DNA of 64,000 nt from Verpa conica (Eukaryota > Ascomycota > Pezizomycetes > Pezizales > Morchellaceae), in NCBI GenBank assembly GCA_033030425.1, contig JAUFSD010000008.1, forward strand, positions 558,001 through 622,000. The letters run 5' to 3'. The position numbers were made by a program, and so were the translations under genes. A model generated the notes under the pieces. It saw only the letters and a program-made list of their open reading frames with translations, ran no database searches and was not told where the DNA came from. Below are positions 21,061-32,390 of this stretch, piece by piece. Position 1 is the stretch's first letter, and every line of letters starts with the position of its first letter.

Positions 21061-23706
21061 AGTTTTTGAATAGTATTGGCAGTGATAGTCTCAGGTTGAA
21101 AGTTGTATGGTGTTGAGAAGTTCAGACTCGAGGGGGGGGAAGGGGTATTGATATATGTGCAAATTTCACTGTGTTCTTGAACAATAGTACCACAGACCCA
21201 CGGAGCGACACAATTGAATGAGACAGATGTCTTACCTCGGTGTAAGGTTGGTAGAGTGTTGGCGTATGTCTTGAATGCGCTTCTGCTAACTTACTGGGTT
21301 GCTATCAAAGCAAAAGAGCGGATGATTTGGCGTAACTGAAAGAATGACAGGGCAATATCTGCAAAGAGACAAAGAGAGGGGGAAAGCTGATAGGCAAGCT
21401 GAGCCGGGTAGAGAAGCCTGAATGAGGAGGTGATGGATAGAAGGGAAAGAAGAGGAGATAGATTGATGCGAGAGGAGGTTTTTAAAAGCACAAGAAAACA
21501 GCCAGTACAACGAAACAAAGCCCCCGATACTACGCAAGTCCTACGAATCCCACTTACTACTACTAGTCCGTAGAGGAGTATAAACGAATCCATTCTAAGC
21601 GTATATACTCTAGTTAGCACAAGCGGGGGGCTCGCGTACATGTATGTGATGAGTATGTGTAAGTTGTGCCTGTATGCGCCTGTGTGTCTGTAGAATACGT
21701 TTCCTTTACTCGTTTGTCTGCAGTTGCAGAACCCAGGGTTTGCTCTTCGCTATTGCCGGTACCTGACGCCAAGCTCTTTTCGCATTTACCCGCTAAACAA
21801 CCCCTAATTTGTCGTTCCGGGTTTCACACTCAAGCTTTACGGACGGAATTCCAAGTCCCCATCGGAGCACGCTGGAATCTCGTTTCGTTTCCCCATACCC
21901 CTCACCGACCACCGCTGTGTCCACACAAACCATCCAGAGATTCATTATCGTAGAGGCTAAACTCCCTTATCCTGAACTCTCTTTTATGACAGTCGGCTAC
22001 CCACCCTGCCACGATTGTAAAAGAACGGCAACCCACCTAAGACAAAGACCTAAGACTAAGTTCAATTCTCAGCCCTGAATGACAGAACAAAGGCTGGGAT
22101 CGGACAACAAGGTAGGGATCATGGTATAGTGTTTTACGAAGGAAGAAGAAGAAAAGAAACGAAAAAGTGCTGCACCGTGTTCCTGATGCTAGTTGCCGTT
22201 ATTGGTCCGTTGAGCCACGAGCGTTCCCAAGAACCGTTCCTGCAGCACCGGGTTTTGTTTCTTTTTCCTCCATCACCTCAACCCTTGTCTGCTGCCCTGA
22301 TGAGCCGTCGTACCTAGTGCCGCTCTGATCCTCTGGATTCCCGGCCCAGCGTACCCGCTGTTGTTGGACCCGACGTGAATCCGCCGTGTACCAGGCCTGT
22401 TTCGGTACATTTAGTACCGCCCGTGCGCCTCCGCCCTGTCGGGCCACGTAAGTCTCGAACAAGCCACTCTTGCGTGCTGTGGCCCCCTGACCCTGTCACT
22501 CGATAAAAACCCGAGGATAAGATGCTGTGTGTTAAACAGAGGATATAATACGACAGCAGCTAACTGGAAAGCCCTTACAAGGGAATCCAGGCCCTGTCTT
22601 TCAACTAGTCATCTCCGTCCGATATCCAGAATCGTGAATTGCACTTGAATACCATCTGAGACCTCCATTCAGGAACCAACTATCCAGCTAGGATGTTTCA
22701 TGTCTCCGAGCCCCCCCACGGGAAGGCAAAAACTATAAACATTTCTAATCCATCCACTAATCGATGCGCATGGCTTGCATCAAATAAAATCAAGGATGAT
22801 CAGGCAACAAACAGACAGACTGCACGAAAAGAGGAAGAGAAAAAAGTTACCCCTCGAATAACTCATCTTGGCAATGTATCCTGCTGCAGAAAAACTGTAT
22901 TCTACCCATGCAGCATGCAAAGACCGAAGGATTTACAGATGCCTTGCAGCCTCTATCCAGAAACGTCCAAATCAAGAAAGTCGGCAGCTGAGTAACATGT
23001 GCCAACTCCAAGCGACTCCACTCACTACTTATGTCTTCTCGTTTAACCTCACGAGTACTCCACTTATTCTATCTAGGCCTATTGGCTGTTCTAGCTTACG
23101 TGGAAACAAATAATTGTCCCCCAGCTGCACCTCAGCTACCGGTAAATACCACTACAAGCATAGAGTACCTAGACCAGCTGTAGTACAACATTGTGCAGTA
23201 CAATGCATTGCCTATTTCTAATAAACCAGTATTTTACCAAGGAATGGCTGAAAGTCCCCTCCCTTTCCGCGGACAGAAGACCACATGTTCCATCTCCGGT
23301 AGCCGCACACGGAACCGCTCCGAACTTGACGCTGCCATAGTGTGAGAAGTCCCCCCCATGACAGGAAAAACTCTTTCTAGGGGCTTTAATTGAAAGATAA
23401 AAGTGATAGATAACAACGCAGTCCTACTTAGGGCCCGATGGGCCCCACGATTCGCCTCCATGGCTACATGTAGGTATACAATACCGGATCACCCAAATGA
23501 AATACAAGTACAGGAAAGAAAAGGAAAGAAAAAAGATATAGAGCAGAGTTCACATAATCAGTATTAAACGGTGGAATTAGAACTACGTCACGAGGTGACG
23601 ATTATTCCTAAAATTGTAGCTAAGGTGCCGCCGAAACAATTGGAGTATTGTCGACGTTATTTTTGAAAGTGAATATACCAGCCCCTTTGATAAGTGCAAC
23701 TTTGTA
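21061..23706. other. Gene-poor spacer
   Basis: The first few hundred bases are promoter and leader of the GH17 gene. The rest has only short frames with no domain. A visibly more GC-rich block lies at about 22190-22500 within AT-rich surroundings. TACATGTA palindromes are at 21637 and 23465. No tRNA or transposon end recognised. Confidence 0.5.
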
Positions 23707-24236
23707 CTACTGTGGAGGAGGTACGTAAATATCTCGGTCTACAGTAACATCCGTTGATTCGTTTGGATTTATTGCCTTAGTCAATTGGGCTGGAGCCTTT
23801 TTAGCGAATACTTGTTGTCTTGACGTGGTAGATCTGTGCGGTTGGTTGTTGATTCGCCCTGAACCGACAACCTTTGCACCTGCACGTTCAGCCTCTTCGT
23901 ATCTGCAGCTGGTCCATTTGACGAACTTGCTTGACGCGCAAGTACTCAAAGGGCACCCGAGTTCTGAACTTCAAAAAATGTTTCACGGATCATTGTCTAG
24001 CTCATCAGAGAATGTGGGTATTTTTACCTGCAAGTAAGGAAGTAGGCTGCAGGAACAACGAGAGCCTGAGTCAAGCGCATGAATTAGAATATACCAGTCC
24101 AATAGCCAGCCAGCGAATTAACTTCCTCAACCTTAATGTGACAGCGACTCTGATACCCACTTGCCACGATATTCGTGAATGTCTCAATTGTCCCGTATTG
24201 AGTGCCCCGTTCATGGCTCGTCTATGTAGTTTCGTC
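23707..24236 (-). pseudogene. Remnant of an unrecognised protein gene
   Basis: The minus strand reads as protein-like in two pieces that do not connect cleanly. The upstream piece (24236-24095) has one internal TAG at about 24222 and reads GTQYGTIETFTNIVASGYQS then CHIKVEEVNSLAGYWTG, ending at a plausible donor GTATAT. The downstream piece (about 23979-23707) reads CASSKFVKWTSCRYEEAERA and ends DRDIYVPPPQ before a stop. Between them are several stops and at least one candidate TTGCAG acceptor, but no choice I tried gives an open frame. The composition is less random than nearby frames. I do not recognise the family. It could be a decayed gene, or chance. Confidence 0.3.
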
Positions 24237-27200
24237 GGGAGTTTTACATGAGAAGCGATTAATGTATGAAGTAGTCTGTGCGGATTATTTTATAGAGCCA
24301 GCTAAGCTTAGTTAGAGTAGCGAGTTCTCCTATACGTGAGACGGCGCCCAAGTCGCCTTATTTACTTGATACATATGTATGTTTTTTCGGGTGTCTACGA
24401 GTGTTCAAATTTCTATCTCGAGTATTGTTTCCTATCGATGTGTCGTGAAAAAACTTTTTAGTGCGGGTAGTAGTTCGTCCGATATTATGATTTCCTGAAC
24501 AGCTCATGGAACACATGTACCCCATTTGGTGTATGGATAACGCAACAATCTCCACCTATAAACTCCATGAGTGGCTGGGCTAGTAAGCGTATTATATGTC
24601 TCACTTTAGGCGGTTTATCGGTGACTTACACTCACTCATGGGGGAGTCAGCTGAATGTTTAACAGTGATATATTTTGATGATTACTTGATCCTAGAGGTG
24701 TTTGGGTACCTTCAGCTTGACATATCTGCGTTGGGTAGATCTTTCACATTTCCGTAGGGAAGGCCACGAAATTTTCTTTTTTTTCAGTTTGTACCAACTA
24801 GATTTAAGGTGGCCGGGGGAAGCTCAGTCGATTCAAATATTGACATTGTGAGGTTCTGGAGGTGAGTGATATCCAATGAATGTCGGTTTAGGCTAGTTTT
24901 CCGTTTGAACCGTAAAATCATTTTGTGACACATATTATCCAATCACTGTAGCGTATAATTTAATCTGGAAACAGAGCTTAGTGTTCTACTCCTGTATTCC
25001 CCATAAACCTGCTTATTCTATCATTGATAGTTACGACGAGATAGTGTCAAGAATGACATAGGACCCAAACTGCTAGCCAAGATCAAGAATTCTTAGGTGG
25101 AAAACTCCTTAGGGGGAATGGGGAGGCTAGGACTACATGTAGTTATCGATTCATGTCCTAGCGCCTACAGTCTATTCTTAGATCCTTAGATTCCCGATTT
25201 CTAGGCTTTGCTTCTCGGTCCCACAAATTTTGTGGATCAGAAATACTCAAGACTAACAGCAAGATAAAATTTGCTGTTCTTTTATGCGGCCAGATATAGA
25301 AACACTTAGGTCCTGTTAGCGTCTTCCCACGTCAATGCCAACAATACTGGGGCAGGTAGCGCCTAGGTAACTGTTTCATTTAACGCTGGGGAAATACATA
25401 ATAACCGAGGTAGTAAACTCCTATAGCAGTAATTGTTTAAAAATTGGCCTATAGTCAGTTACACTCTATTTCAAATTGAATGCCCCCTGGCCGATGATTC
25501 AAAGATAGTTGTTCGATCTACGTAATTAAAAGCTAATTCTCAGTATATTGATTGTTTACAAAAAACGCGCCCGTGAAAAATGGAATAGAGCTTAAAGCAA
25601 GAACGGTAAGTCTACAGATTATGCTCGCTACTTACGTACCTACATGTATAAACGGTAAATAACAGGAATATTATCGGTGCATGAGGGCCCTAGGAAAAAA
25701 CACCGATCAGCACTTATATACATAGCTCAAAAACCAAACCCTAATGGGTGATCGACCGTCAGACATAAGTCACCCTTTAAAGTACCCTCAGAAACACCGT
25801 GGAGAATGCTAAACTCTTGGGGCTAGTATGGCACGTAAGATTAGATATATCTACCTATGTAAGAATAGCACTAGTTAGCAATGAACCACCAAATAAAAAA
25901 TTACAATAGTAGATATTAATTATATCATTCTCCTAGCCTTGAAAGGGAATATCTCAGACTTATTAATATATATATCAAATTTATATACAATTTCTAGAAC
26001 TAGGTTGCGGGACTTTGTATAGTAAGGCGAGTCGGCTTCAGCTAAAGTGCGTATAAGTAGTTGTAAACAAAATATCACTCATTTCCAGCTCCGAAAGAGG
26101 CCTCATACTATCCCCATTGGGGACTGGAGCCCTTATGAGATTGTTTTCTGCATATCCTGTGGATTTACGCTAGGAACTATGTGTTGGGTGATCGACATGC
26201 TAAAGGGTTTTTTTCCTTTTGTAATAATACGCGCTCTAGGGGTATAGCCGTTCCAGCATCAGACATATGAAACCAAAATATATGGTTATTATATAATCAT
26301 CTTGATATCCTAGATTTTATCTAAGGTAAATGCCGTGAACAACGTTTCACGCTTCATGGTACACGTAATTAAGTGGGGTATCTTATGTGTAACATTCTCA
26401 GAACAGATGATAGCGCAGTAGCTATAATCGCTCTAGCTACTCAGTATGGTATCTATATTTACTATAAATTCATCTAAAAAAAGTCTTCGGGTCAGTTTAG
26501 GACACTAGGTCCCCTGATGCCACGATGTCGAATCCCAAGGATGTATGACAAAACACTCCCAAGGGTTCCTAGAACACTTTGCATGAATTTACAGTATAGT
26601 TACACTACTTCGAGGCTCCAATCTTGTCCCAACCGTTCGTACTTTAACACACGTTGTTGCAGCATCGGGCGATTTCCCGTGCACGATGGTGATTATGCCA
26701 CTACCCTGTCTGAAGGCTGCCTTATGTATTATAAGAGGTATTACGTTTCTAAAGTTTAAATCTTAAACTAATATAACGGTCTACTATATGGGAAATTGAA
26801 TTATGACACATTTGCTCTTCCATAATATAAGCTCAATAGATTAAGTAGCAATAAAGGATTCTATCTCTTTGGTATCAATTACGTAAGACATCAATATTCA
26901 CAGAATATCACTCGATTTATAGCAAAGGTTTTTTATGAATGAGTAAGTGAATGAATTAACTATACAACGGTTATTTATAGAAAATAGGGTACTAAATAGT
27001 CGATTAATCCCCTATTCTCTCCATATTGGGTCGTAGTCGGCCTGCTGTAGAGGTCTTACCAAAATAACTCTAGGTACAGACTCGGACTATTTAAGAGGAT
27101 CTAAAAAATTTTGCTATAGATCTTAGAGTAATAACTCCAAGATCTCTTAGATATATTATAGTCACAGTTCATTATCATAGAGATCTTCACCTAGAATATA

Positions 27201-28013
27201 TGGTATAAATTTTGAGTGATAAGGTATGTTTAGTACCGTGGGATGAGATATTGCAATTAATTAACCTTGTACAGGTTACAGGTATATAATATGAAAGCTC
27301 TAGCTCTCTCAACTTTTTAATTGGCTTATGATCCTAGGAGAATAATGGGGATTTAATGAATAGAGAAGCCGTGTTAGCTTGTAAGTCTTCAGGTACTTTC
27401 TTGACACTATTTTGCATAATGTGTCATAGCTTGAGCTATAATACAGTTCTTTAGTTTATAGTATTCTATGAATCCATAGCTAGACACTATCTACTTGTAG
27501 ATAGAGAAGTAGAAGTGGGAGATGAACTCATACTAAACACTGAAGACTCTAAGGATTTAGAAATAGGAAGGTTAAATAAAGAAGTAGGGGTATGTAAGGG
27601 CTATATCAGTAAGGCAATCCATCAAATATCTACGACATAATATTTCGATATCTACCCCAGTGCATCATTATAAAAAGTATATATATCAACTTATTAAACT
27701 ATCACTATCATATTCGTAATATTATTTGTCCCATCTAAGATGAAGCAAAGAAAAATCTTGAGGATGAGCAGAGTAGTAGAAGGTCAAACAGCATAAAAAG
27801 TCAAGAAAAATTTAAATACTCTACACAAGGGAAAGACGACGCCCGAACACCTCAGACACCCTACCCACCAGGTCCCCACAAATCATGTATTTCCAGCGTC
27901 TACCGAATTAGGTCCTCCACGTCCAAGTCTGCCTGGTAACGTTAATAATAGTAGGAAAGGAAAGCCTCTAAAACTCCATAATTTACTATCTTCAGCCTCT
28001 ATTCCTAGTACCT
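24237..28013. other. Gene-poor AT-rich spacer
   Basis: About 3.8 kb with only short, featureless frames on both strands. Two TACATGTA palindromes (25134, 25641). Sections around 25900-26000 and 26760-27730 are very AT-rich, with many short TATA-rich words, as in decayed repeats, but no terminal inverted repeats, poly-A tails or transposase motifs are recognisable by eye. Confidence 0.5.
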
Positions 28014-31000
28014 CTATCTACTTAACCTCGCCAACTGGTCTGGGTCACTATCATCTCCAACAAAAGTCCAGGACTCCTCAGATTCAACTTCATGTGGATC
28101 ACCATGTTGTTTTTTGATAAGTGTTCGTGCGTACTCCATATCACGGTAGATGGCTTGGATAGCTGTTTCTACTCCATTTTCCTGTAGCCAGAAATGTTAG
28201 TAAATAGAAAATCATCTCGAGAGGTACATATATCACTTACCGCGCGAATATGTCTCCCGAGCATCTCGGCCTTCGCAATCATTCTTTCACTATGTGTACA
28301 TTCCCATAGCGCCCTACTAAAAGCTGCGACATTCAACTTCTTCACGCACATCCCCACCCCCAAATCCTCAACCCGCTGTCCAAAGAAGTATTGATCTCCG
28401 AAAAATGGCTTAATAATTGTCGGAATCCCTGCCCTTAAACTCGCGCCAGTAGTTCCAGCACCGCCATGGTGGACCGCTGCATCGATTTGCATAAACAGCC
28501 AATCATGTGGCGCAGACTGAATCTGGTGGATCTCAGCCGGTAAGGGAATTTCGAGCTCATCACTGCCCTTCTTTTGGAGCCTGTCGGACCAGCCCTTGGA
28601 AAGGATACAGCGTACATCGGCTTTAAGGACAGATTCGACGACGGTGCGGGTCATGGCTGCTGGATCTGCGACTGTGATGGAGCCGAAGCCGACATAGACA
28701 AGCTTTTTGCCATCTCTGCGGGCACTTGATATGAAGTCTGTTAGCTCCTTAGGCGGGGTATAATTGCTTGGTGAGTCTAAGAACCAGTATCCAGTCACGC
28801 GGATCCAGTCGCTGTAGTCGAGTGGCGGAATAACCACGGAAGGGCTAAAATTATACAAGAATGGTACTTTGTTAGGCTGTAGTTTATCAAGGCTGGTTCT
28901 CGTGAGACCTAGTGTCTTCTTTCGCCATCTATTAATCTGCCCGGCTGTAGCCTTCCAGAAGACGTTATCAATAATAACATAAGTAAAGTAGTTATAGGCA
29001 CCACCCATCTTATGCTCTGGAACAGCAAAGGCATGAGGGTAGGCCCTCGTACGTGTCCAAGGCATAGTAAATGCCCTGAAATATGGAATACCAAGAGCTT
29101 CTGCAATATGAATACCCGCCATAGCACTGGGACTTTCGAGTAAGAGGTCAGAGCCTTGGCAGGCCTTCCACGAACTCAGAAGCAGGCCATCAAGCCACCC
29201 ACGCATCTGTCATGTCTTAGTACATAGAAGCTAAAATTAAGGAGGCGTATATATACCTTTCCAGTGGCAACTTTCATAAAGTCTACAGTAAACATTCCGT
29301 ACTGCACACACAATTCCATCAACTCCCCTGGATCCCCCTCTACAGGCTCAAACTCAATTCCATAAGTCTTAATCCAATCACCATACTCCGCATGGGTCGC
29401 GATCCTCGTCCTATGCCCATCCTTCATAAGGCCAATGCAAAGTGCAATAAAAGGTTGCACATCACCACGGGTGCCGATTGTAAGACAAGTAATCAGCATC
29501 GATTCCGCTGGCTTGAAATTAATGATCGACCCATGCGGATCATCAAACACAATCGGTGGAGCATCATGGCAGCTTGAATCAGTTGTTGATGTTGGTAACT
29601 GCATATCGTGGATGTTGTGACCGTCCTGGCGGGCGTCTTGTAGCATTTGGTACTCGGTTTTCGCCATTTCAGCTCCTTTCTTCTCTTCTCGGGTCAAAAT
29701 ACCACTTTCCGCAAGAGCTCGAACGTCGTTGATGCCAGCGAGTAGAGTTTGTCCACAGTCATCTCTAGCATCTTGCTGGCCAAACTCAAAAAATAGCTCT
29801 TCATGGCCACGGATCGTGATAACCAATCCTGAATATCCGAACCGAAAGCCTTTCTCCTTACCAACATTCTCGACATCCTTAAGGGGGAGAATCATCTTAG
29901 TAAAAAATTAGCAGCTATTCCTAAGTACTTTAGACTAATAGTCTGACAAACCTTTGTCTTTGTCCCTGGCAAGAGACTCCTAAAGCAGAAGCTTCGGTTG
30001 CTAAGATAGATCTTTCCATACAATGGCAGGACACGATGTAGGTACCCAAAATACACCGCAACAAGCCTTTCCTGTGGTGGGAGTGCAAATCTTGCCCTAA
30101 AGCTAGCGCCATGGTTCTGAGTGTTCCCCTCGTCATCTTCAGCATCCTCAACCTCTTCGTGTGGCATCATTCCCATAGGCTCATAATGCCTCTTTCCACC
30201 AACCCACATATCCGATACCTTCTCCAAATACCCCATAGACTCGGTAGCTAAGAGTGCCCCAACACCCTGTGTCCGCTTCTTCATCCAACCTGCCCAGCTA
30301 GCAGCGCGTTGAAGTGGGAAGTTCCCGATCTTGGCGATATCCTGTAGTCTCGGGTTTTTGCCATTGTTTCCACCTAGTTCAGGGTCGAATTCAGATTCAC
30401 CCATGTGACCTGGCACACTAGTTTGTGCTCCAGGCGGTGAAGTATCCTTCTTTGACTTTGGCCTGAAACTAAGAGAGCCGCGTGATTTGTGTGAGCTCTG
30501 TGAGTCCGAACGTTTATGTCCATATTTCTTCATTGTTGGTGAGTCAAAAATATCACTCTTATCAAGAATGCTACTCGCGGTGCCTTTCCCACCGTCATCC
30601 ATGGATAATCTCACCCCTTCAGAAGACTCCCCAAATGAATGTGTGGAATCTGTAGGGAAATTCCTTGTAGAAGAAGTGGTGCTGAAATCTGTACTATGTC
30701 TGGCAGGTTCTGCAGCTTGCTTCTGCACCTCTCTGGATGCTCTCTGGAGGTCAAAACTGCCGCGGCTAAATTCTTTCGATGTTCTCTGAAGGTCGAAACT
30801 GCCACGACTGAATTCTCCACTCGGTCTTGGACTACACCTTGGACTCTTCCCAGTTGGTGACTTGGGCGACATAGGAGAAAGTGTTGCGCGGACTGGTTCC
30901 CTAAGGGTCGGAGTTATTGATCGATCCGGGATTGAGCCCAGGCGAGGTGATGGGGGTTCAGAGTGTGTTCCGAACATGTGGTTAGGTATTTTTGACGCTG

Positions 31001-32390
31001 GGGAGTTTTCTACTACAGATCGCAAGACGTTCAAAGCATCTTTACCAAAGCTGAAGAATGAGAAGAAATACTACAAGTCCGTTAGTAACTAAACTTTTTA
31101 TCAGTAGAGATAATAGGTGGTTACCTCGTCAATAACATAAGTATCATCGTTATCAACAACCTTAAGCTTAAATGTATCCGCAAACTCCAGAACTGGACTC
31201 TCTTCAACCTCAATAACATTCTCCACTGGAATTGAGATCTTAACGCTATCGCCCTCATTGTGTGACCTAAAGATAACCTTCTGGAGCGACTTTACCCATT
31301 CCCTTGCGCTTGCAGGAGAGTCCGCCCGAAAATAGTACTTTCTCTGGTCAGTGGCAAGGGCTACCATGACTGAATCTTTAGGATCCTTGGCTTCAACTAC
31401 ACTCGCCTGAAGACCATACCGCAGATCGATGTTTCCATTTGGAAAGTATAGCTCTGACGGGTCGGTATAGTAGGAAAGAACGTCGCCTTTGAGGATAAAC
31501 CAGTACCTGGTGAACTTGACAGTAGACTTGCCTCGCTTCGATAGATAGCCAGATTTCAATACAACGTGCTAGAGAATGTAGTCAGTATAGCCCCATTCTA
31601 CCAATTACGGGTGCTACATACATCTTTCCGAGGAAGGTATGCATAGAAGCAGATGTGTCGAGTAGTGATATACATATAGCCCTGTAGCAGCACGCTCTTC
31701 AAGAGCCAACACGGGTACTCTACAGCTTTTATCAGAAACACGCCCATCACCAAAGGGGAGTATAAACATACCAGAAACAACCTTCTCCGTCGCCGGCAAG
31801 TTGAAAATCTCCACCAGCTTCTTCTCCAAGTCTCCATTCGGCTTATTTCTCGTATTCTCTTCAAAGTCATGAAACATCTCACTCTCTTTATCTTGTACGT
31901 TTGCCGCAAAATTGGATGGATTTATCTGTGCCTGTGCTTCCAGCAAACTACTAATCGGAGCCTCACTCATCTGTGGTGCAGCTCCAGCTAGTTCTACAGG
32001 AACTGGATCATCTTCTTCATCATCATCGGTTTCCTCTTCAATTACATCCTTCGCCAGCTCTCGCTTAGGCCCAAGTGGTAGTCCAGGAAGCTTTGGCTTC
32101 TGCCTCCGATCCACGCCCTTGGGCGTGGATGGATCATCATCCGAGTCATCCGAATCATCGTCGAAGCGAGAGCTCATCCGGATATTTGAAGTTGCAGCCG
32201 TAAGAACCTGGTATAAGCTCTGGTTCATATTGAAGGGTGTATTCTTGCCAGCTACGCAAACATCTTCATCGTTTGTATCGTCGTTATCGTCTGAGCTAAA
32301 GCGAGCTGGGAGCTGCATAGACTGTGAGGTAGTGGGGGCATTTCTTCGACGGCCTGTGCTAAGTTTGTGGACAAAGCTGGAGCGTTCCAT
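28014..32390 (-). CDS. ATG26: Sterol 3-beta-glucosyltransferase (Atg26/Ugt51 type)
   Basis: Seven exons on the minus strand: 32390-31772, 31719-31622, 31568-31125, 31070-29952, 29895-29257, 29206-28241 and 28181-28014, giving 1350 aa, in the usual range. Introns are 49-59 nt with good consensus. Domains in order: acidic N-terminus; first GRAM ([37 protein letters not shown]) interrupted by a PH domain ([20 protein letters not shown]); a Ser-rich linker; second GRAM ([20 protein letters not shown]); then the UDP-glycosyltransferase fold starting [15 protein letters not shown], with the sugar-nucleotide site [17 protein letters not shown] at about residue 1219. The C-terminus [13 protein letters not shown] matches the family. 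It glucosylates ergosterol using UDP-glucose at membranes; PH/GRAM domains target phosphoinositides, and in some fungi Atg26 is needed for pexophagy. Confidence 0.96.

Noticed and set aside
22297..22304. CTGATGAG resembling a hammerhead ribozyme core
   Set aside because: No matching GAAA core element or closing stems are found at a workable distance, so no ribozyme is supported.
27720..27960. Possible decayed pogo transposase C-terminus in an AT-rich stretch
   Set aside because: The frame has stops, and no helix-turn-helix or DDE motif or terminal repeats could be found.
21061..28013. Biosynthetic or defence gene cluster
   Set aside because: No synthase, NLR, transporter or regulator gene is visible in the region or its flanks.
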